From NCBI RefSeq assembly GCF_002584985.1, contig NZ_NUPZ01000023.1, positions 153,999-217,998 on the forward strand: 64,000 bases of DNA, written 5' to 3'. The stretch's first letter is position 1; each line of letters begins with the position of its first letter. The position numbers and the translations under genes were made by a program. The stretch is from Bacillus sp. AFS029637 (GTDB taxonomy: Bacteria > Bacillota > Bacilli > Bacillales > Bacillaceae_G). Below, one piece after another: positions 1-9,519 of the stretch. The notes under the pieces are model-generated. The model made no database searches and was not told the origin of the DNA. It was given only the letters and a program-made list of their open reading frames with translations.

Positions 1-13
1 AGGGGATTTTTAT

Positions 14-646
14 TTATTGCACAGATTCTTGTTCTTCAGTAACCGCATGTATTTTATTGTTCACCCATACGAACCCTATTCCAATACAAATAGAAATACC
101 CCAGCCGACAGCAGTCATAATCGCTCTCATTTCACCATAGCCATCTACACCGAAAACAGAGATGAAATAAATTTTTAAGAAGCTTTTTAATATAAATTGC
201 AGGCCGAAAAATAGTGTTAAATATTGCAGCGCTGGATATATACGGCTATCACGATAAAGCTCACGACTTTTATCACGGTCATGGCCTTGTAATGCTGCAA
301 TATCTGCAGCAAAATATAACATGAGTGGTTTTTTTACAAAGATGGTACAAATAACGATAATACCGAGTACGATATGATAATACGCATCATTCCATAACAT
401 TCGTTCAGCTGATCCGGATAATAAATCTACTGTCGTATTAGCAATGAGTGTAATTAAAATAAAGAACCCTGTTACGTTAAACTGTTTTTCTTTTTTAAAG
501 GTATACAGTGTATAAATAATCCCCGGAACAGAGGAAATTAACATCGCGTAATAAGGATCGATATAAGGTTTTGCGAATTTCCAAATGAGGAATGGAAATA
601 CGAGATAAAAGACGAGATCTAATATAGCTTTTTTATTTTGATTCAT
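14..646 (-). CDS. VC0807-like multi-pass membrane protein
   Basis: Predicted 210-residue integral membrane protein with about six hydrophobic segments and a short hydrophilic C-terminus. The overall pattern, with an N-terminal pair of segments and a central polar loop rich in Asp and Arg (around LQGHDRDKSRELYRDS), resembles the VC0807 family, whose function is unknown. I chose the ATG at 646 because a strong AGGAGGA ribosome site precedes it; the reading frame extends eight codons further without such a site. It is transcribed alone, divergently from the small gene at 978. Family assignment is from general resemblance only. Confidence 0.6.
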   Translation of the reverse strand: MNQNKKAILDLVFYLVFPFLIWKFAKPYIDPYYAMLISSVPGIIYTLYTFKKEKQFNVTGFFILITLIANTTVDLLSGSAERMLWNDAYYHIVLGIIVICTIFVKKPLMLYFAADIAALQGHDRDKSRELYRDSRIYPALQYLTLFFGLQFILKSFLKIYFISVFGVDGYGEMRAIMTAVGWGISICIGIGFVWVNNKIHAVTEEQESVQ

Positions 647-801
647 ACAAATCCTCCTTAAGTCATACATATATTTTATAATATAATTTCTGAAAATTAT
701 ATAAGGTTTACTGCGAAAAGCAAAAAGTATATTAATCTTTTGGGAATTAGTAGATTTGAAAAATTGCCCCTAGCGTAGTAAGTTTTTTTAGTATATAATA
801 A

Positions 802-815
802 AGGAAACGCTTTCA
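802..815 (-). promoter_or_regulatory. cre site (CcpA operator), copy 1
   Basis: Read on the minus strand this is TGAAAGCGTTTCCT, which matches every position of the catabolite-responsive element consensus TGWAARCGYTWNCW. It lies just downstream of a TATAAT hexamer at 794-799, where a bound CcpA dimer would be expected to block initiation. A second full match follows at 945-958, before the same gene. Confidence 0.65.
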
Positions 816-944
816 TTTTTGGTTTGTTCACAAAATGGACGGAAAATCACATGTTTACTATCGATATGTTGCTTTATAATGAAACTAATTAAATATACAT
901 GCATACAATATTGTGAAATAAATAACATAAATAATCTATATAAA

Positions 945-958
945 TGTAAACGTTATCA
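945..958 (+). promoter_or_regulatory. cre site (CcpA operator), copy 2
   Basis: TGTAAACGTTATCA matches the full cre consensus TGWAARCGYTWNCW. It sits 19 bases before the start codon at 978 and just upstream of the ribosome site (GAGAGAGGTGGAG). Together with copy 1 this suggests carbon catabolite control of the small downstream gene. Confidence 0.65.
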
Positions 959-977
959 AAAGAGAGAGGTGGAGACA

Positions 978-1205
978 ATGAGTAAATTTTTCTTCAATCA
1001 TAATCCAGCAACAGTAGAGGATGGAAGGCTTGTTAAGTATGCTGAAATTATTTATGGAGAAGGTGGCCGTTCTGTACTAGAAAATTTAATGGTGAAGGCA
1101 TCTATCAGATTACGTGATCGTTATCCGAATAAATCTGACGAGCAGATCTCGAACCTTGTAAATAAAGGCATCCATGATATGTTTCAAAAATACGTGAATG
1201 AGTAA
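978..1205 (+). CDS. Small conserved-looking protein, probably CcpA-controlled
   Basis: A 75-residue soluble protein starting at the ATG at 978 behind a good GAGGTGGAG ribosome site; the reading frame runs open further upstream, but without a plausible start. No signal peptide or membrane segment is visible. The sequence begins MSKFFFNHNPATVEDG, has an amphipathic central helix and ends in polar residues. I do not recognise the family. Two full-consensus cre sites precede it, the most informative thing about it: expression is likely repressed, or less probably activated, by CcpA according to carbon supply. Confidence 0.65.
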   Translation: MSKFFFNHNPATVEDGRLVKYAEIIYGEGGRSVLENLMVKASIRLRDRYPNKSDEQISNLVNKGIHDMFQKYVNE

Positions 1206-1310
1206 GAAGTAAGAGTAGCTAATGGCTGCTCTTATTTTTTTTGTATAAGGATTGTATCTCTAGTTGAAAATAAACATGTATTTTGAAAGACATAAAAAGG
1301 AGTGGAAAAG

Positions 1311-1442
1311 ATGAGCAATGGAATTGGCCGTTCAAAAGAGAATCTTCCAACTGATGCAAATCATGTGAGTGCAAAGGATCGTGCATATCAGAAACGTACG
1401 GCAGAGAAAAAACAGCAAGAGCGTAATGGTGATAGAGGATAA
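1311..1442 (+). CDS. Small hydrophilic protein (43 aa)
   Basis: A 43-codon gene with a good AAAAGGAG ribosome site eight bases before the ATG and a strong terminator right after its stop. The product is very polar (start MSNGIGRSKENLPTDANHV, Lys/Arg/Gln-rich C-terminus) with no hydrophobic core. This composition recalls minor small acid-soluble spore proteins of Bacillus, but I cannot name a family. Gene reality is supported by the ribosome site, the terminator and its compact fit between neighbours. Confidence 0.6.
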   Translation: MSNGIGRSKENLPTDANHVSAKDRAYQKRTAEKKQQERNGDRG

Positions 1443-1450
1443 ATCAAAAG

Positions 1451-1481
1451 AAAGCTCCTTCTAAAGCAGAAGGAGCTTTTT
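1451..1481. terminator. Bidirectional terminator
   Basis: A perfect 12-bp stem (AAAGCTCCTTCT / AGAAGGAGCTTT, loop of five) with a T-run on the plus strand and an A-run on the other side. It ends the small gene at 1311 and, on the minus strand, overlaps the stop codon of yqhG. Confidence 0.85.
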
Positions 1482-2274
1482 AAGAGAGAAAATGATTAGC
1501 GGTAATATAAAAAAGGCCGCCGTTAATAATTTGTATTGTAATGCGTGGTTCATATTGTTCTTGCAGGGCTTGTTTTTCAATTTCATAGCTTTCGGGAAGT
1601 TCATCACTATCTTCGTAAAAACGGTTTAAAAGATCTAAATCGTGATTCCAGCGTACTCTCGCTTCTTTCGCCCACGTATGGTCATCTTCTGCAATAATAT
1701 TTTTTAAAGCGTCCTCTATACGTTGTAACCCGCTTTGCGGTTTAATGATAGGCGAGAGAGTAAAACAAAAGTCAGGTATTTTTGGTGTAAGTTTAATAGT
1801 CGTTAATGTGTCATGAAAGTTTGCCATCATTGCTCCAGAAATGAGATGAATACCAATGGAGTGAAGGATGTCTTTTTTTCGATCACATTGGTAAGAAACT
1901 TTTATATTTATACCGAGCCACGGGTGGAGTGGGGTATGCGTTGTACCGTTATGCCTTACTTCTTCGTATAAGCGTATGTAAGATCCGAGTTCTTTTGTCG
2001 TCTGGAAAATTTGATGTAGACGTGGTGAACCGTAGTGAATAAGCTCTCCATCCTTTTCTTCATTTTCTGGATTGGTAATAAGAGTAAGGCGCATCGGATT
2101 CGGTACGCCTCCTGTTTTCTCAAGGTAGTGCCAATAAAAAGGGCGATTCATTAATAATTTATCCATTTCAATTGTTAATTGCACGTCCAGTAGATGAGGA
2201 GAACGCCCTAAAATTTCGCAGTTATTCGCCTCAAAGAAATTGTATAAGTAATTATGAATTTCATGTTGCTGCAT
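1480..2274 (-). CDS. yqhG: YqhG family protein
   Basis: A 264-residue soluble protein that by synteny and sequence (YNFFEANNCEILGRSPHLLD near the N-terminus) is YqhG, a Bacillus protein of unknown function found next to the YqhH helicase. The start at 2274 (MQQHEIHNYL) is preferred over the more upstream in-frame start at 2307 because it begins where the homologous protein begins and has a GGTGCAAGG-like ribosome site. It overlaps the 3' end of yqhH by 14 bases, so the two are translationally coupled and probably act together. Confidence 0.85.
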   Translation of the reverse strand: MQQHEIHNYLYNFFEANNCEILGRSPHLLDVQLTIEMDKLLMNRPFYWHYLEKTGGVPNPMRLTLITNPENEEKDGELIHYGSPRLHQIFQTTKELGSYIRLYEEVRHNGTTHTPLHPWLGINIKVSYQCDRKKDILHSIGIHLISGAMMANFHDTLTTIKLTPKIPDFCFTLSPIIKPQSGLQRIEDALKNIIAEDDHTWAKEARVRWNHDLDLLNRFYEDSDELPESYEIEKQALQEQYEPRITIQIINGGLFYITANHFLS

Positions 2275-3943
2275 AGCCTTGCACCTCAGCTTCATTTCGT
2301 TTCGCAAAGTCGATAATAGATGTTAAGTTTTCCATCTTAATTCGAATTTCACCTTCGCTTTTTGATTGCGCGAAAATTTCTTGAATATGTGCGTCGATGT
2401 TTTTCATATTAATTCTTGTTAAAATTTCATCGAGTTCACCAATAACACGCTCAAATAAGTTGATTTTTTCATATAACAGTTTCAAAATATGTTCTTCAAC
2501 AGTATGCTTTGTAGCTAAGTTATAAATGTGAACATCATTTTTTTGACCAAGGCGGTGAATACGTCCAATTCTTTGTTCAAGGCGCATTGGATTCCATGGT
2601 AAATCGTAATTAATCATATGGCTACAAAACTGTAAATTAATACCTTCTCCACCAGCTTCCGTTGCAATTAACACTTGAGCACGATTTTGGAAAAGTTCCT
2701 TCATCCAATCTTTCTTCCCGCGTTTAAATCCGCCTCGGAATGGTACGGAAGAAATGCCGTGTTGTTGTAAGAACCATTGTAAATACATTTGTGATGCTCG
2801 GTATTCCGTGAAGATGACGACTTTATCATTGATTTCTTGTATAAGCTCTAGAGCTTTATTTGCTTTTGAGTTAAAAGGAATATGATTAATTTTATCCATT
2901 AGCACATCAATATGCGGGTCCTTTATGTAATGCTCATTTTCCTTTTGTCGTTTTTCTACATGTTTTTTTAATGAATAGTAAACAGCCTCGCGACTACTAC
3001 ACGCTTCCCGTTTTAAAGTTAATGATGAGAAAGCAGATGTGAAGGCATCTTGTCCTCGCCAATTTTCAATATCGTTATATAAAGCTTGTTCTTCTTCGTT
3101 AAACTCAACAAAAATTGTACGTACATGCCTCTTTGGCCAATCAATTCCAGTATTATGGCGTCTATTTCGGACCATTACTTTGTTAATGAGAGCTTTTAAG
3201 TCCTCATCTGATTCGGCCGAACGATTTTTTGAAGCGTAATATTCTTCGAAGTTTGATTGATTTCCTAAATGTCCTGGCTTTAATAAAGAAACAAGATTGA
3301 AAATTTCATCAATTTTATTTTGAACAGGAGTTGCGGTTAGTAATAAACAAAACTTCTTTTTTAATCGCTGTGCAAATTCATAGTTTTTTGTTTTATTATT
3401 TTTCAGTTTATGTGCTTCATCGATAATAATAAGGTCATATTCTAAATTTAAAACGATATCGCGATGTGGTGAACGCTTTGCAGTATCGATGGATGAGACG
3501 ATCACATCAGCTTGCTCCCATGAATAGCTTTTCTTTTGCGCTACCGCTGGAATGAAAAATTTTGTGTTGAGTTCGTATGCCCATTGTGACACGAGAGAAG
3601 CTGGCACGAGTATGAGTACTTTTTTTACAAGCCCACGCACCATATATTCTTTTAAAATAAGTCCAGCTTCAATCGTTTTTCCAAGTCCGACTTCGTCGGC
3701 TAGTATCGCTTTACCGTTCATTTGTTCAATCACATTTTGAGCAACTTCTAATTGATGAGGAAGCGGTGTGAAATGGGATAAATGTTTCGGTGCTTGTAGT
3801 CCATCGAAAGTAGGAACAAGTAATGATTTTTCTGTTTCATAAGCTAAATGGTATAAATCCCAGTTTGTCCAAGGGCCATCTTCGTCAATTCTATTTAAAA
3901 AATTGTTTTGCCACGTCCGATCTACGGAAATATCAACATTCAT
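2261..3943 (-). CDS. yqhH: SNF2/RapA-type helicase YqhH
   Basis: A 560-residue superfamily-2 ATPase of the SNF2/RapA type. Visible motifs in order: I (ADEVGLGKTIEA), II (LIIIDEAHKLKN), III (LLLTATPVQNKI), V (VLIATEAGGEGINLQF) and VI (QRIGRIHRLGQK). Members of this family move along duplex DNA and remodel protein-DNA complexes; RapA recycles RNA polymerase. The bacterial YqhH itself has no settled role. It is the first gene of a two-gene unit with yqhG, divergent from the gcv operon. The ATG at 3943 follows a GGGAG-type ribosome site. Confidence 0.9.
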   Translation of the reverse strand: MNVDISVDRTWQNNFLNRIDEDGPWTNWDLYHLAYETEKSLLVPTFDGLQAPKHLSHFTPLPHQLEVAQNVIEQMNGKAILADEVGLGKTIEAGLILKEYMVRGLVKKVLILVPASLVSQWAYELNTKFFIPAVAQKKSYSWEQADVIVSSIDTAKRSPHRDIVLNLEYDLIIIDEAHKLKNNKTKNYEFAQRLKKKFCLLLTATPVQNKIDEIFNLVSLLKPGHLGNQSNFEEYYASKNRSAESDEDLKALINKVMVRNRRHNTGIDWPKRHVRTIFVEFNEEEQALYNDIENWRGQDAFTSAFSSLTLKREACSSREAVYYSLKKHVEKRQKENEHYIKDPHIDVLMDKINHIPFNSKANKALELIQEINDKVVIFTEYRASQMYLQWFLQQHGISSVPFRGGFKRGKKDWMKELFQNRAQVLIATEAGGEGINLQFCSHMINYDLPWNPMRLEQRIGRIHRLGQKNDVHIYNLATKHTVEEHILKLLYEKINLFERVIGELDEILTRINMKNIDAHIQEIFAQSKSEGEIRIKMENLTSIIDFAKRNEAEVQGYAAT

Positions 3944-4333
3944 TACGGCTCTCCCACCTTTTATAAACTAAAGAAATTATTTTTAAGTGTGTAATGATTC
4001 GCCTTGAAAGAAGGCGTTATTATCGTTATTAAAGGCTATATGATAGACAATAATAACGTATTAAATCTCAAAAGCTGTATTTAATAAGTTTAAGCATAAA
4101 AAATTCTAAATTATTTTTTATGCTAGAATATTGATGAAATATAGCGAATAATGTTAGGATAATGGTGTGAAATGTATGGAATCTTTCGTATTTTATCCAA
4201 GAAAGCGATTTTTTATTTACGCTTTCATAAAAAAATATAATGAGATTCCGTATATCCTATCTTTTCAGAATGAAAATGTTTAGATAAGGGAAACAACTTT
4301 TATTGATTTGTCAGAGCATAAGGGGGAGAGAGC
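3944..4333. other. Divergent regulatory interval between yqhH and gcvT
   Basis: A 390-base AT-rich interval without a gene. It contains a 9-bp perfect inverted repeat (CGTTATTAT at 4015-4023 and ATAATAACG at 4050-4058), a small hairpin GCCTT-gaaag-AAGGC at 4001-4015, and weak dyads nearer gcvT. I looked for the conserved core of a glycine riboswitch, which regulates gcvT in Bacillus subtilis, and did not see it here. Confidence 0.5.
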
Positions 4334-5434
4334 ATGATTACATTACAACGTACACCGTTATTTGATGTATACGCGAAGTATGGTGGGAAAACAATCGACT
4401 TCGGTGGTTGGGAATTACCAGTTCAATTTTCAAGCATTAAAGAAGAGCATGAAGCTGTACGTACAGCGGCAGGTTTGTTCGATGTATCTCATATGGGAGA
4501 AGTTGAGGTAAAGGGTGTAGATAGTTTAGCATTTTTACAACGTGTTGTTACAAATGACGTATCTACCTTAAAGGTAGGGGGCGCACAATATACAGCTATG
4601 TGCTACGAAAATGGTGGTACAGTAGATGATTTATTAATCTACAAACGTGGTGAAGAAGACTATTTATTAGTAATCAATGCATCAAATATCGAGAAAGATT
4701 ACGAATGGTTAGCAAGTCATGTAATTGGCGATGCGACAGTAGTCAATGTTTCTAGTGAAGTTGCACAGCTTGCAATTCAAGGACCAAAAGCAGAAGGCAT
4801 TTTACAAAAAGTTGTGTCAGAAGATTTGAAAGAAATTAAGTTCTTTAAATTTAAAAACGATATTCTTGTAGATGGAATTCCAGCACTTGTATCTCGTACA
4901 GGTTACACAGGTGAAGATGGATTTGAAATTTACTGTAAGAGTGAAGATGCTGCAAAACTTTGGGAGAAACTTCTTGAAGTGGGAGCAGAAGAAGGCTTAA
5001 AAGCATGTGGTTTAGGTGCTCGTGATACACTGCGCTTCGAAGCAACATTACCACTTTATGGTCAAGAATTATCGAAAGATATTACACCGATTGAAGCTGG
5101 AATTGGCTTTGCGGTAAAACCAAATAAAGAAGCAGACTTCTTTGGAAAAGAAACGTTAAAAGAGCAAAAAGAAAACGGTGCGCCTCGTAAATTAGTCGGC
5201 ATCGAAGTAATCGAACGCGGTATTCCTCGTACGCATTACCCTGTATTTATTGGAGAAGAAAAAATCGGGGAAGTAACGAGTGGTACACAATCTCCAACGT
5301 TAAAGAAAAGCATTGGTTTAGCACTAATTGATGTAAAATACGCAGCAGTTGATACAGAAGTAGAAATTGAAATTCGTAATAAACGCGTCAAAGCAGTAGT
5401 TGTTCCAACACCATTTTATAAACGTTCAAAGTAA
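4334..5434 (+). CDS. gcvT: Aminomethyltransferase, glycine cleavage T-protein
   Basis: 366 residues. The T-protein takes the aminomethyl group held on lipoylated H-protein and transfers the one-carbon unit to tetrahydrofolate, releasing ammonia. The N-terminal GcvT fold is clear ([20 protein letters not shown], then [15 protein letters not shown]), as is the C-terminal barrel ([19 protein letters not shown]). The ATG follows AAGGGGGAGAG. First gene of the three-gene operon gcvT-gcvPA-gcvPB; gcvH is not in this window. Length is normal for the family. Confidence 0.97.
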   Translation: MITLQRTPLFDVYAKYGGKTIDFGGWELPVQFSSIKEEHEAVRTAAGLFDVSHMGEVEVKGVDSLAFLQRVVTNDVSTLKVGGAQYTAMCYENGGTVDDLLIYKRGEEDYLLVINASNIEKDYEWLASHVIGDATVVNVSSEVAQLAIQGPKAEGILQKVVSEDLKEIKFFKFKNDILVDGIPALVSRTGYTGEDGFEIYCKSEDAAKLWEKLLEVGAEEGLKACGLGARDTLRFEATLPLYGQELSKDITPIEAGIGFAVKPNKEADFFGKETLKEQKENGAPRKLVGIEVIERGIPRTHYPVFIGEEKIGEVTSGTQSPTLKKSIGLALIDVKYAAVDTEVEIEIRNKRVKAVVVPTPFYKRSK

Positions 5435-5454
5435 CGGGGAGAGGGGTAGATTTC

Positions 5455-6798
5455 ATGTTGCATCGTTATCTTCCAATGACAGAAGAAGACAAAAAAGAAA
5501 TGTTACAAACGATCGGCGTTCAAACGATCGATGATTTATTCTCTGATATTCCAGAGAGTGTTCGTTTTAAAGGGGATTTAAAAATTAAAGAAGCAAAATC
5601 AGAGCCAGAGCTTTTAAAAGAGTTATCTCAAATGGCTAGCAAAAATGCGAACTTAAAAGAATACGCTTCTTTCTTAGGAGCAGGTGTATACGATCATTAC
5701 GCTCCAGTAATTGTTGATCATGTGATTTCTCGTTCAGAATTTTATACAGCTTACACGCCATACCAACCAGAAATTTCACAAGGGGAATTACAAGCAATTT
5801 TTGAATTCCAAACGATGATTTGTGAATTAACAGGAATGGACGTAGCGAATTCTTCTATGTATGACGGAGGTACAGCTTTAGCTGAAGCAGCAATGCTGGC
5901 AGCTGGCCATACTCGTAAAAAGAAAATTCTTGTATCTAGTGCAGTTCATCCGGAATCAAGAGCAGTACTTGAAACATACGCAAAAGGTCAAAATTTAGAA
6001 GTTGTTGAAATTAATCATAAAGATGGTGTAACAGATTTAGACGTATTACAAAGTGAAGTAGACGATACAGTTGCGTGTGTAATTGTTCAATATCCAAACT
6101 TCTTCGGACAAGTTGAAAAGTTAGCGGATATTGAAAAAATCGTTCACCAACAAAAATCATTATTTATCGTTTCTTCAAATCCATTATCATTAGGCGCATT
6201 AACACCACCAGGAAAATTTGGTGCTGATATTGTAATCGGTGATGCACAACCATTTGGTATCCCAACTCAGTTTGGTGGACCGCACTGTGGTTACTTTGCA
6301 ACAACGAAAGCATTTATGCGTAAAATTCCAGGACGTCTTGTTGGACAAACTGTAGATTCAGATGGTAAACGTGGGTTTGTATTAACGTTACAAGCGCGTG
6401 AACAGCATATTCGCCGTGACAAAGCGACGTCTAACATTTGTTCAAACCAAGCGTTAAATGCATTAGCAGCATCAGTTGCAATGACGGCACTTGGAAAACA
6501 AGGTGTGAAAGAAATGGCACGTCAAAACATTTCTAAAGCACAATATGCAAAACGTCAATTTGAGGCGAAAGGCTTCACAGTTACATTTGCTGGACCATTC
6601 TTCAATGAGTTTGTTGTAGATTGCAAACGCCCAGTAAAAGAAGTAAACGACGCATTAATCCAAAAGAATATTATCGGTGGTTACGACCTAGGCCGTGATT
6701 ATAAAGAGCATGAAAACCATATGCTTGTAGCAGTAACAGAGCTTCGTACAAAAGAGGAAATTGACACACTTGTAAACGAAATGGGGGCTATCCAATGA
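5455..6798 (+). CDS. gcvPA: Glycine dehydrogenase (decarboxylating) subunit 1
   Basis: 447 residues, alpha half of the split P-protein found in Gram-positives. With GcvPB it decarboxylates glycine and passes the aminomethyl group to lipoyl-H-protein. Recognised by its start [17 protein letters not shown] and the internal motifs [20 protein letters not shown] and [11 protein letters not shown]. It begins 20 bases after gcvT behind GGGGAGAGGGG and its stop overlaps the gcvPB start by four bases, so subunit synthesis is coupled. Confidence 0.97.
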   Translation: MLHRYLPMTEEDKKEMLQTIGVQTIDDLFSDIPESVRFKGDLKIKEAKSEPELLKELSQMASKNANLKEYASFLGAGVYDHYAPVIVDHVISRSEFYTAYTPYQPEISQGELQAIFEFQTMICELTGMDVANSSMYDGGTALAEAAMLAAGHTRKKKILVSSAVHPESRAVLETYAKGQNLEVVEINHKDGVTDLDVLQSEVDDTVACVIVQYPNFFGQVEKLADIEKIVHQQKSLFIVSSNPLSLGALTPPGKFGADIVIGDAQPFGIPTQFGGPHCGYFATTKAFMRKIPGRLVGQTVDSDGKRGFVLTLQAREQHIRRDKATSNICSNQALNALAASVAMTALGKQGVKEMARQNISKAQYAKRQFEAKGFTVTFAGPFFNEFVVDCKRPVKEVNDALIQKNIIGGYDLGRDYKEHENHMLVAVTELRTKEEIDTLVNEMGAIQ

Positions 6799-8270
6799 AG
6801 AACCAAGACCAAGCACTTATCTTTGAAGTGAGTAAAGAAGGACGCGTAGGATATAGCTTACCCAAATTAGATGTAGAAGAAGTGAAACTAGAAGATGTGT
6901 TTGAGAGCGATTATATTCGAGTAGAAGATGCAGAGCTACCAGAAGTATCTGAACTTGACATTATGCGCCATTATACAGCACTTTCAAACCGTAACCACGG
7001 CGTTGATTCTGGCTTCTATCCACTTGGATCTTGTACGATGAAATATAATCCGAAAATTAACGAAAACGTAGCTCGTTTTGCAGGATTTGCAAATATTCAT
7101 CCACTTCAAGACGAAAAAACAGTGCAAGGTGCAATGGAATTAATGTATGACTTGCAAGAGCATTTAATTGAAATTACAGGTATGGATACTGTTACATTAC
7201 AACCAGCAGCTGGTGCACACGGAGAATGGACAGGTTTAATGTTAATTCGTGCATACCACGAAGCAAATGGTGACTTTAACCGTACGAAAGTAATTGTTCC
7301 TGACTCTGCTCACGGAACGAATCCAGCATCTGCAACTGTAGCTGGTTTTGAAACAATTACAGTAAAATCAAATGAAAATGGACTTGTTGATTTAGAAGAC
7401 TTAAAACGTGTTGTAAATGAAGAAACAGCAGCACTTATGTTAACAAATCCGAACACGTTAGGCTTATTCGAAGAAAACATTTTAGAAATGGCAGAAATCG
7501 TCCATAATGCAGGCGGTAAACTATACTATGATGGTGCAAACTTAAATGCGGTATTAAGCCAAGCGCGCCCAGGAGATATGGGATTTGACGTTGTGCATTT
7601 AAACCTTCATAAAACATTTACAGGTCCTCACGGCGGCGGTGGCCCAGGTTCTGGTCCAGTAGGTGTGAAAGCTGATTTAATTCCGTACTTACCAAAGCCA
7701 ATTTTAGAGAAGACGGAAAATGGTTATCACTTCAACTATGATCGTCCAGAAGCAATTGGGCGTGTAAAACCATTCTATGGTAACTTCGGAATTAACGTTC
7801 GTGCGTACACATATATTCGTTCTATGGGTCCAGATGGACTACGTGCAGTAACGGAGTATGCGGTATTAAATGCGAACTATATGATGAGAAGATTAGCTCC
7901 ATTCTATGATCTTCCGTTCGATAGACATTGTAAGCATGAATTTGTATTATCAGGTCGTCGTCAAAAGAAACTTGGTGTACGTACATTAGATATCGCAAAA
8001 CGTCTGCTTGATTTCGGTTACCATCCACCAACAATTTACTTCCCATTAAATGTGGAAGAATGTATTATGATTGAGCCAACAGAAACAGAATCAAAAGAAA
8101 CATTAGATGGTTTCATCGATAAGATGATTCAAATCGCTAAAGAAGTAGAAGAAAATCCAGAAGTTGTACAAGAAGCGCCGCATACTACAGTCATTAAACG
8201 TTTAGACGAAACGATGGCTGCACGTAAACCTGTTTTACGTTATGAAAAGCTAGCTCCTGTACAAGTTTGA
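6795..8270 (+). CDS. gcvPB: Glycine dehydrogenase (decarboxylating) subunit 2
   Basis: 491 residues, the beta half of the P-protein that carries pyridoxal phosphate. The cofactor lysine lies in [20 protein letters not shown]; the upstream segment [12 protein letters not shown] and [12 protein letters not shown] are also typical. The ATG overlaps the end of gcvPA (ATGA). It is the last gene of the operon and is followed by a clear terminator. Confidence 0.97.
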   Translation: MKNQDQALIFEVSKEGRVGYSLPKLDVEEVKLEDVFESDYIRVEDAELPEVSELDIMRHYTALSNRNHGVDSGFYPLGSCTMKYNPKINENVARFAGFANIHPLQDEKTVQGAMELMYDLQEHLIEITGMDTVTLQPAAGAHGEWTGLMLIRAYHEANGDFNRTKVIVPDSAHGTNPASATVAGFETITVKSNENGLVDLEDLKRVVNEETAALMLTNPNTLGLFEENILEMAEIVHNAGGKLYYDGANLNAVLSQARPGDMGFDVVHLNLHKTFTGPHGGGGPGSGPVGVKADLIPYLPKPILEKTENGYHFNYDRPEAIGRVKPFYGNFGINVRAYTYIRSMGPDGLRAVTEYAVLNANYMMRRLAPFYDLPFDRHCKHEFVLSGRRQKKLGVRTLDIAKRLLDFGYHPPTIYFPLNVEECIMIEPTETESKETLDGFIDKMIQIAKEVEENPEVVQEAPHTTVIKRLDETMAARKPVLRYEKLAPVQV

Positions 8271-8280
8271 TGAGAATGAA

Positions 8281-8312
8281 AAAGAACTCGCTACATGCGG
8301 GTTCTTTTTTTG
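8281..8312 (+). terminator. gcv operon terminator
   Basis: Stem AAAGAACTCGC / GCGGGTTCTTT with loop TACAT and a run of T, ten bases after the gcvPB stop. Confidence 0.85.
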
Positions 8313-8538
8313 TTTGGAGAATTTGTGCAGAAATAGTGAAGAAAATGTTAAAAATTAAATTTTTTTGTTTCATATTGCTGTCAAGATGTAGTTTTATAGG
8401 TGGTTTTGTTGAAAAAGTCGGTTTGATAAAAGTATTTATTTTTGTTAGAATTTTATTGAAATTAAGAAGATGTGATGAGACGAAATTTACTCATTTTTAT
8501 GTATATGTGAAAAAACGAGCAAGTTTGGGGGTGAAATT

Positions 8539-8763
8539 GTGGGATATCGGTGTTATAGAATGATATACCATTTAGAAAACGGAAAAACGATTAAAGATGT
8601 AAAAGAATTTTGTTATCGAGACCAAGGAAAAGTGCTAGAAAGAGTAGCGCATCGTGTAATGGATAATAGAGAAGTGACGGCGATTGATAAACAAGGAACA
8701 ATCATTTCAATAGCGTGTGAGGACATCATAAAGGTGGAACTTGATTACATAACAGAAAGTTAA
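8539..8763 (+). CDS. Small conserved-looking protein (74 aa)
   Basis: A 74-residue protein. The GTG at 8539 has a GGGGGTG ribosome site seven bases upstream; an ATG eight codons in (8560) is the alternative but lacks a site at proper distance. The core alternates short beta-like and helical stretches (IYHLENGKTIKDVKEF, then VTAIDKQGTIISIACEDI), resembling a small beta-rich domain. I do not recognise the family. The reading frame that overlaps its 5' end (8267-8563) looks non-coding. Confidence 0.6.
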   Translation: MGYRCYRMIYHLENGKTIKDVKEFCYRDQGKVLERVAHRVMDNREVTAIDKQGTIISIACEDIIKVELDYITES

Positions 8764-8833
8764 CCTTGAGTCATATCGAATTATTCGATAAAATATACTG
8801 TTGAATGGTGAAGTGAGAAGAGAGGAGTTTATC

Positions 8834-9025
8834 ATGGGTAGTACAAGACACTTTTATATGTTTATCTTAGCGTTTGTTCTTGTTGTGGCATTAACGATTT
8901 ATTTAATTGTTGATAGCAGCTGGTACAACACAGTTCATCCGGCATTCCTTCTGTTTATGTATATAGGAATTGCGGTAGTGAGTTTCGGAATGAGAGACGA
9001 GATGTTAGATCGCTTTGAAAAGTGA
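8834..9025 (+). CDS. Small two-segment membrane protein (63 aa)
   Basis: 63 residues with two hydrophobic helices (about residues 8-26 and 36-53) and a charged C-terminal tail. The ATG at 8834 follows an AGAGGAG ribosome site. It is transcribed alone and ends at a strong terminator. Function unknown. Confidence 0.65.
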   Translation: MGSTRHFYMFILAFVLVVALTIYLIVDSSWYNTVHPAFLLFMYIGIAVVSFGMRDEMLDRFEK

Positions 9026-9035
9026 TACATATACG

Positions 9036-9067
9036 AAAGACCAACAGGAAAATGTTGGTCTTTTTTT
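9036..9067 (+). terminator. Rho-independent terminator
   Basis: Perfect stem AAAGACCAACA / TGTTGGTCTTT with a seven-base T-run, just after the small membrane-protein gene. Confidence 0.88.
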
Positions 9068-9087
9068 CTTGCCAAAAATAGGATGTT

Positions 9088-9128
9088 GTGTATATACTGT
9101 GTATATAAGATATATACAGTATATACAC
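9088..9128. promoter_or_regulatory. Palindromic operator for the GntR-type regulator
   Basis: A perfect 13-bp inverted repeat, GTGTATATACTGT at 9088-9100 and ACAGTATATACAC at 9116-9128, with a 15-base AT-rich centre. It ends 13 bases before the regulator start codon and would overlap the promoter. YtrA-subfamily regulators usually bind such long dyads in front of their own operon, so autorepression of the regulator-ABC operon is the likely role. Confidence 0.75.
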
Positions 9129-9141
9129 ACTGGAGGAAAAC

Positions 9142-9516
9142 ATGAATATTATTATTTCGAATTCTTCCCAAGACCCTATTTATGTGCAAATAAGAAAACA
9201 ATTAAGCCAGCTTATTTTAAATGGTGGTTTAAAGGGTGGAGATCAATTACCGTCTATTCGTAGCTTAGCGAAGGAATTACAAATTAGTGTAATTACAACG
9301 AAGCGTGCGTACGAAGAGCTTGAAAAAGAAGGATACATAGAAACGGTGGCTGGGAAGGGGACTTATGTTTCACGTAAAAATAATGAACTACTAAAAGAAC
9401 AGCGGCTACGTTTATTGGAAAATAAAGCTGAAGAAATTGTGAAAGAAAGTAAAGTGTTGCAGCTGTCGCTTGAAGAATTACAGCAGATGATTGCGTGTTT
9501 ATACGAGGGGGAATAA
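9142..9516 (+). CDS. GntR-family regulator, YtrA subfamily
   Basis: 124 residues: an N-terminal winged helix (DPIYVQIRKQLSQLILNG, then PSIRSLAKELQISVITTKRA and EGYIETVAGKGTYVS) and only a short C-terminal helical tail. This size without a large effector domain is the mark of the YtrA subfamily, which controls adjacent ABC exporters. The start codon follows CTGGAGGA. It is the first gene of a four-gene operon with an ABC ATPase and two permeases, and a long palindrome lies over its promoter. Confidence 0.92.
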   Translation: MNIIISNSSQDPIYVQIRKQLSQLILNGGLKGGDQLPSIRSLAKELQISVITTKRAYEELEKEGYIETVAGKGTYVSRKNNELLKEQRLRLLENKAEEIVKESKVLQLSLEELQQMIACLYEGE

Positions 9517-9519
9517 GGG

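Noticed and set aside
8267-8563. 98-codon frame after gcvPB
   Set aside because: It runs through the gcv terminator hairpin, has unbalanced composition and no ribosome site; it overlaps the better-supported gene at 8539.
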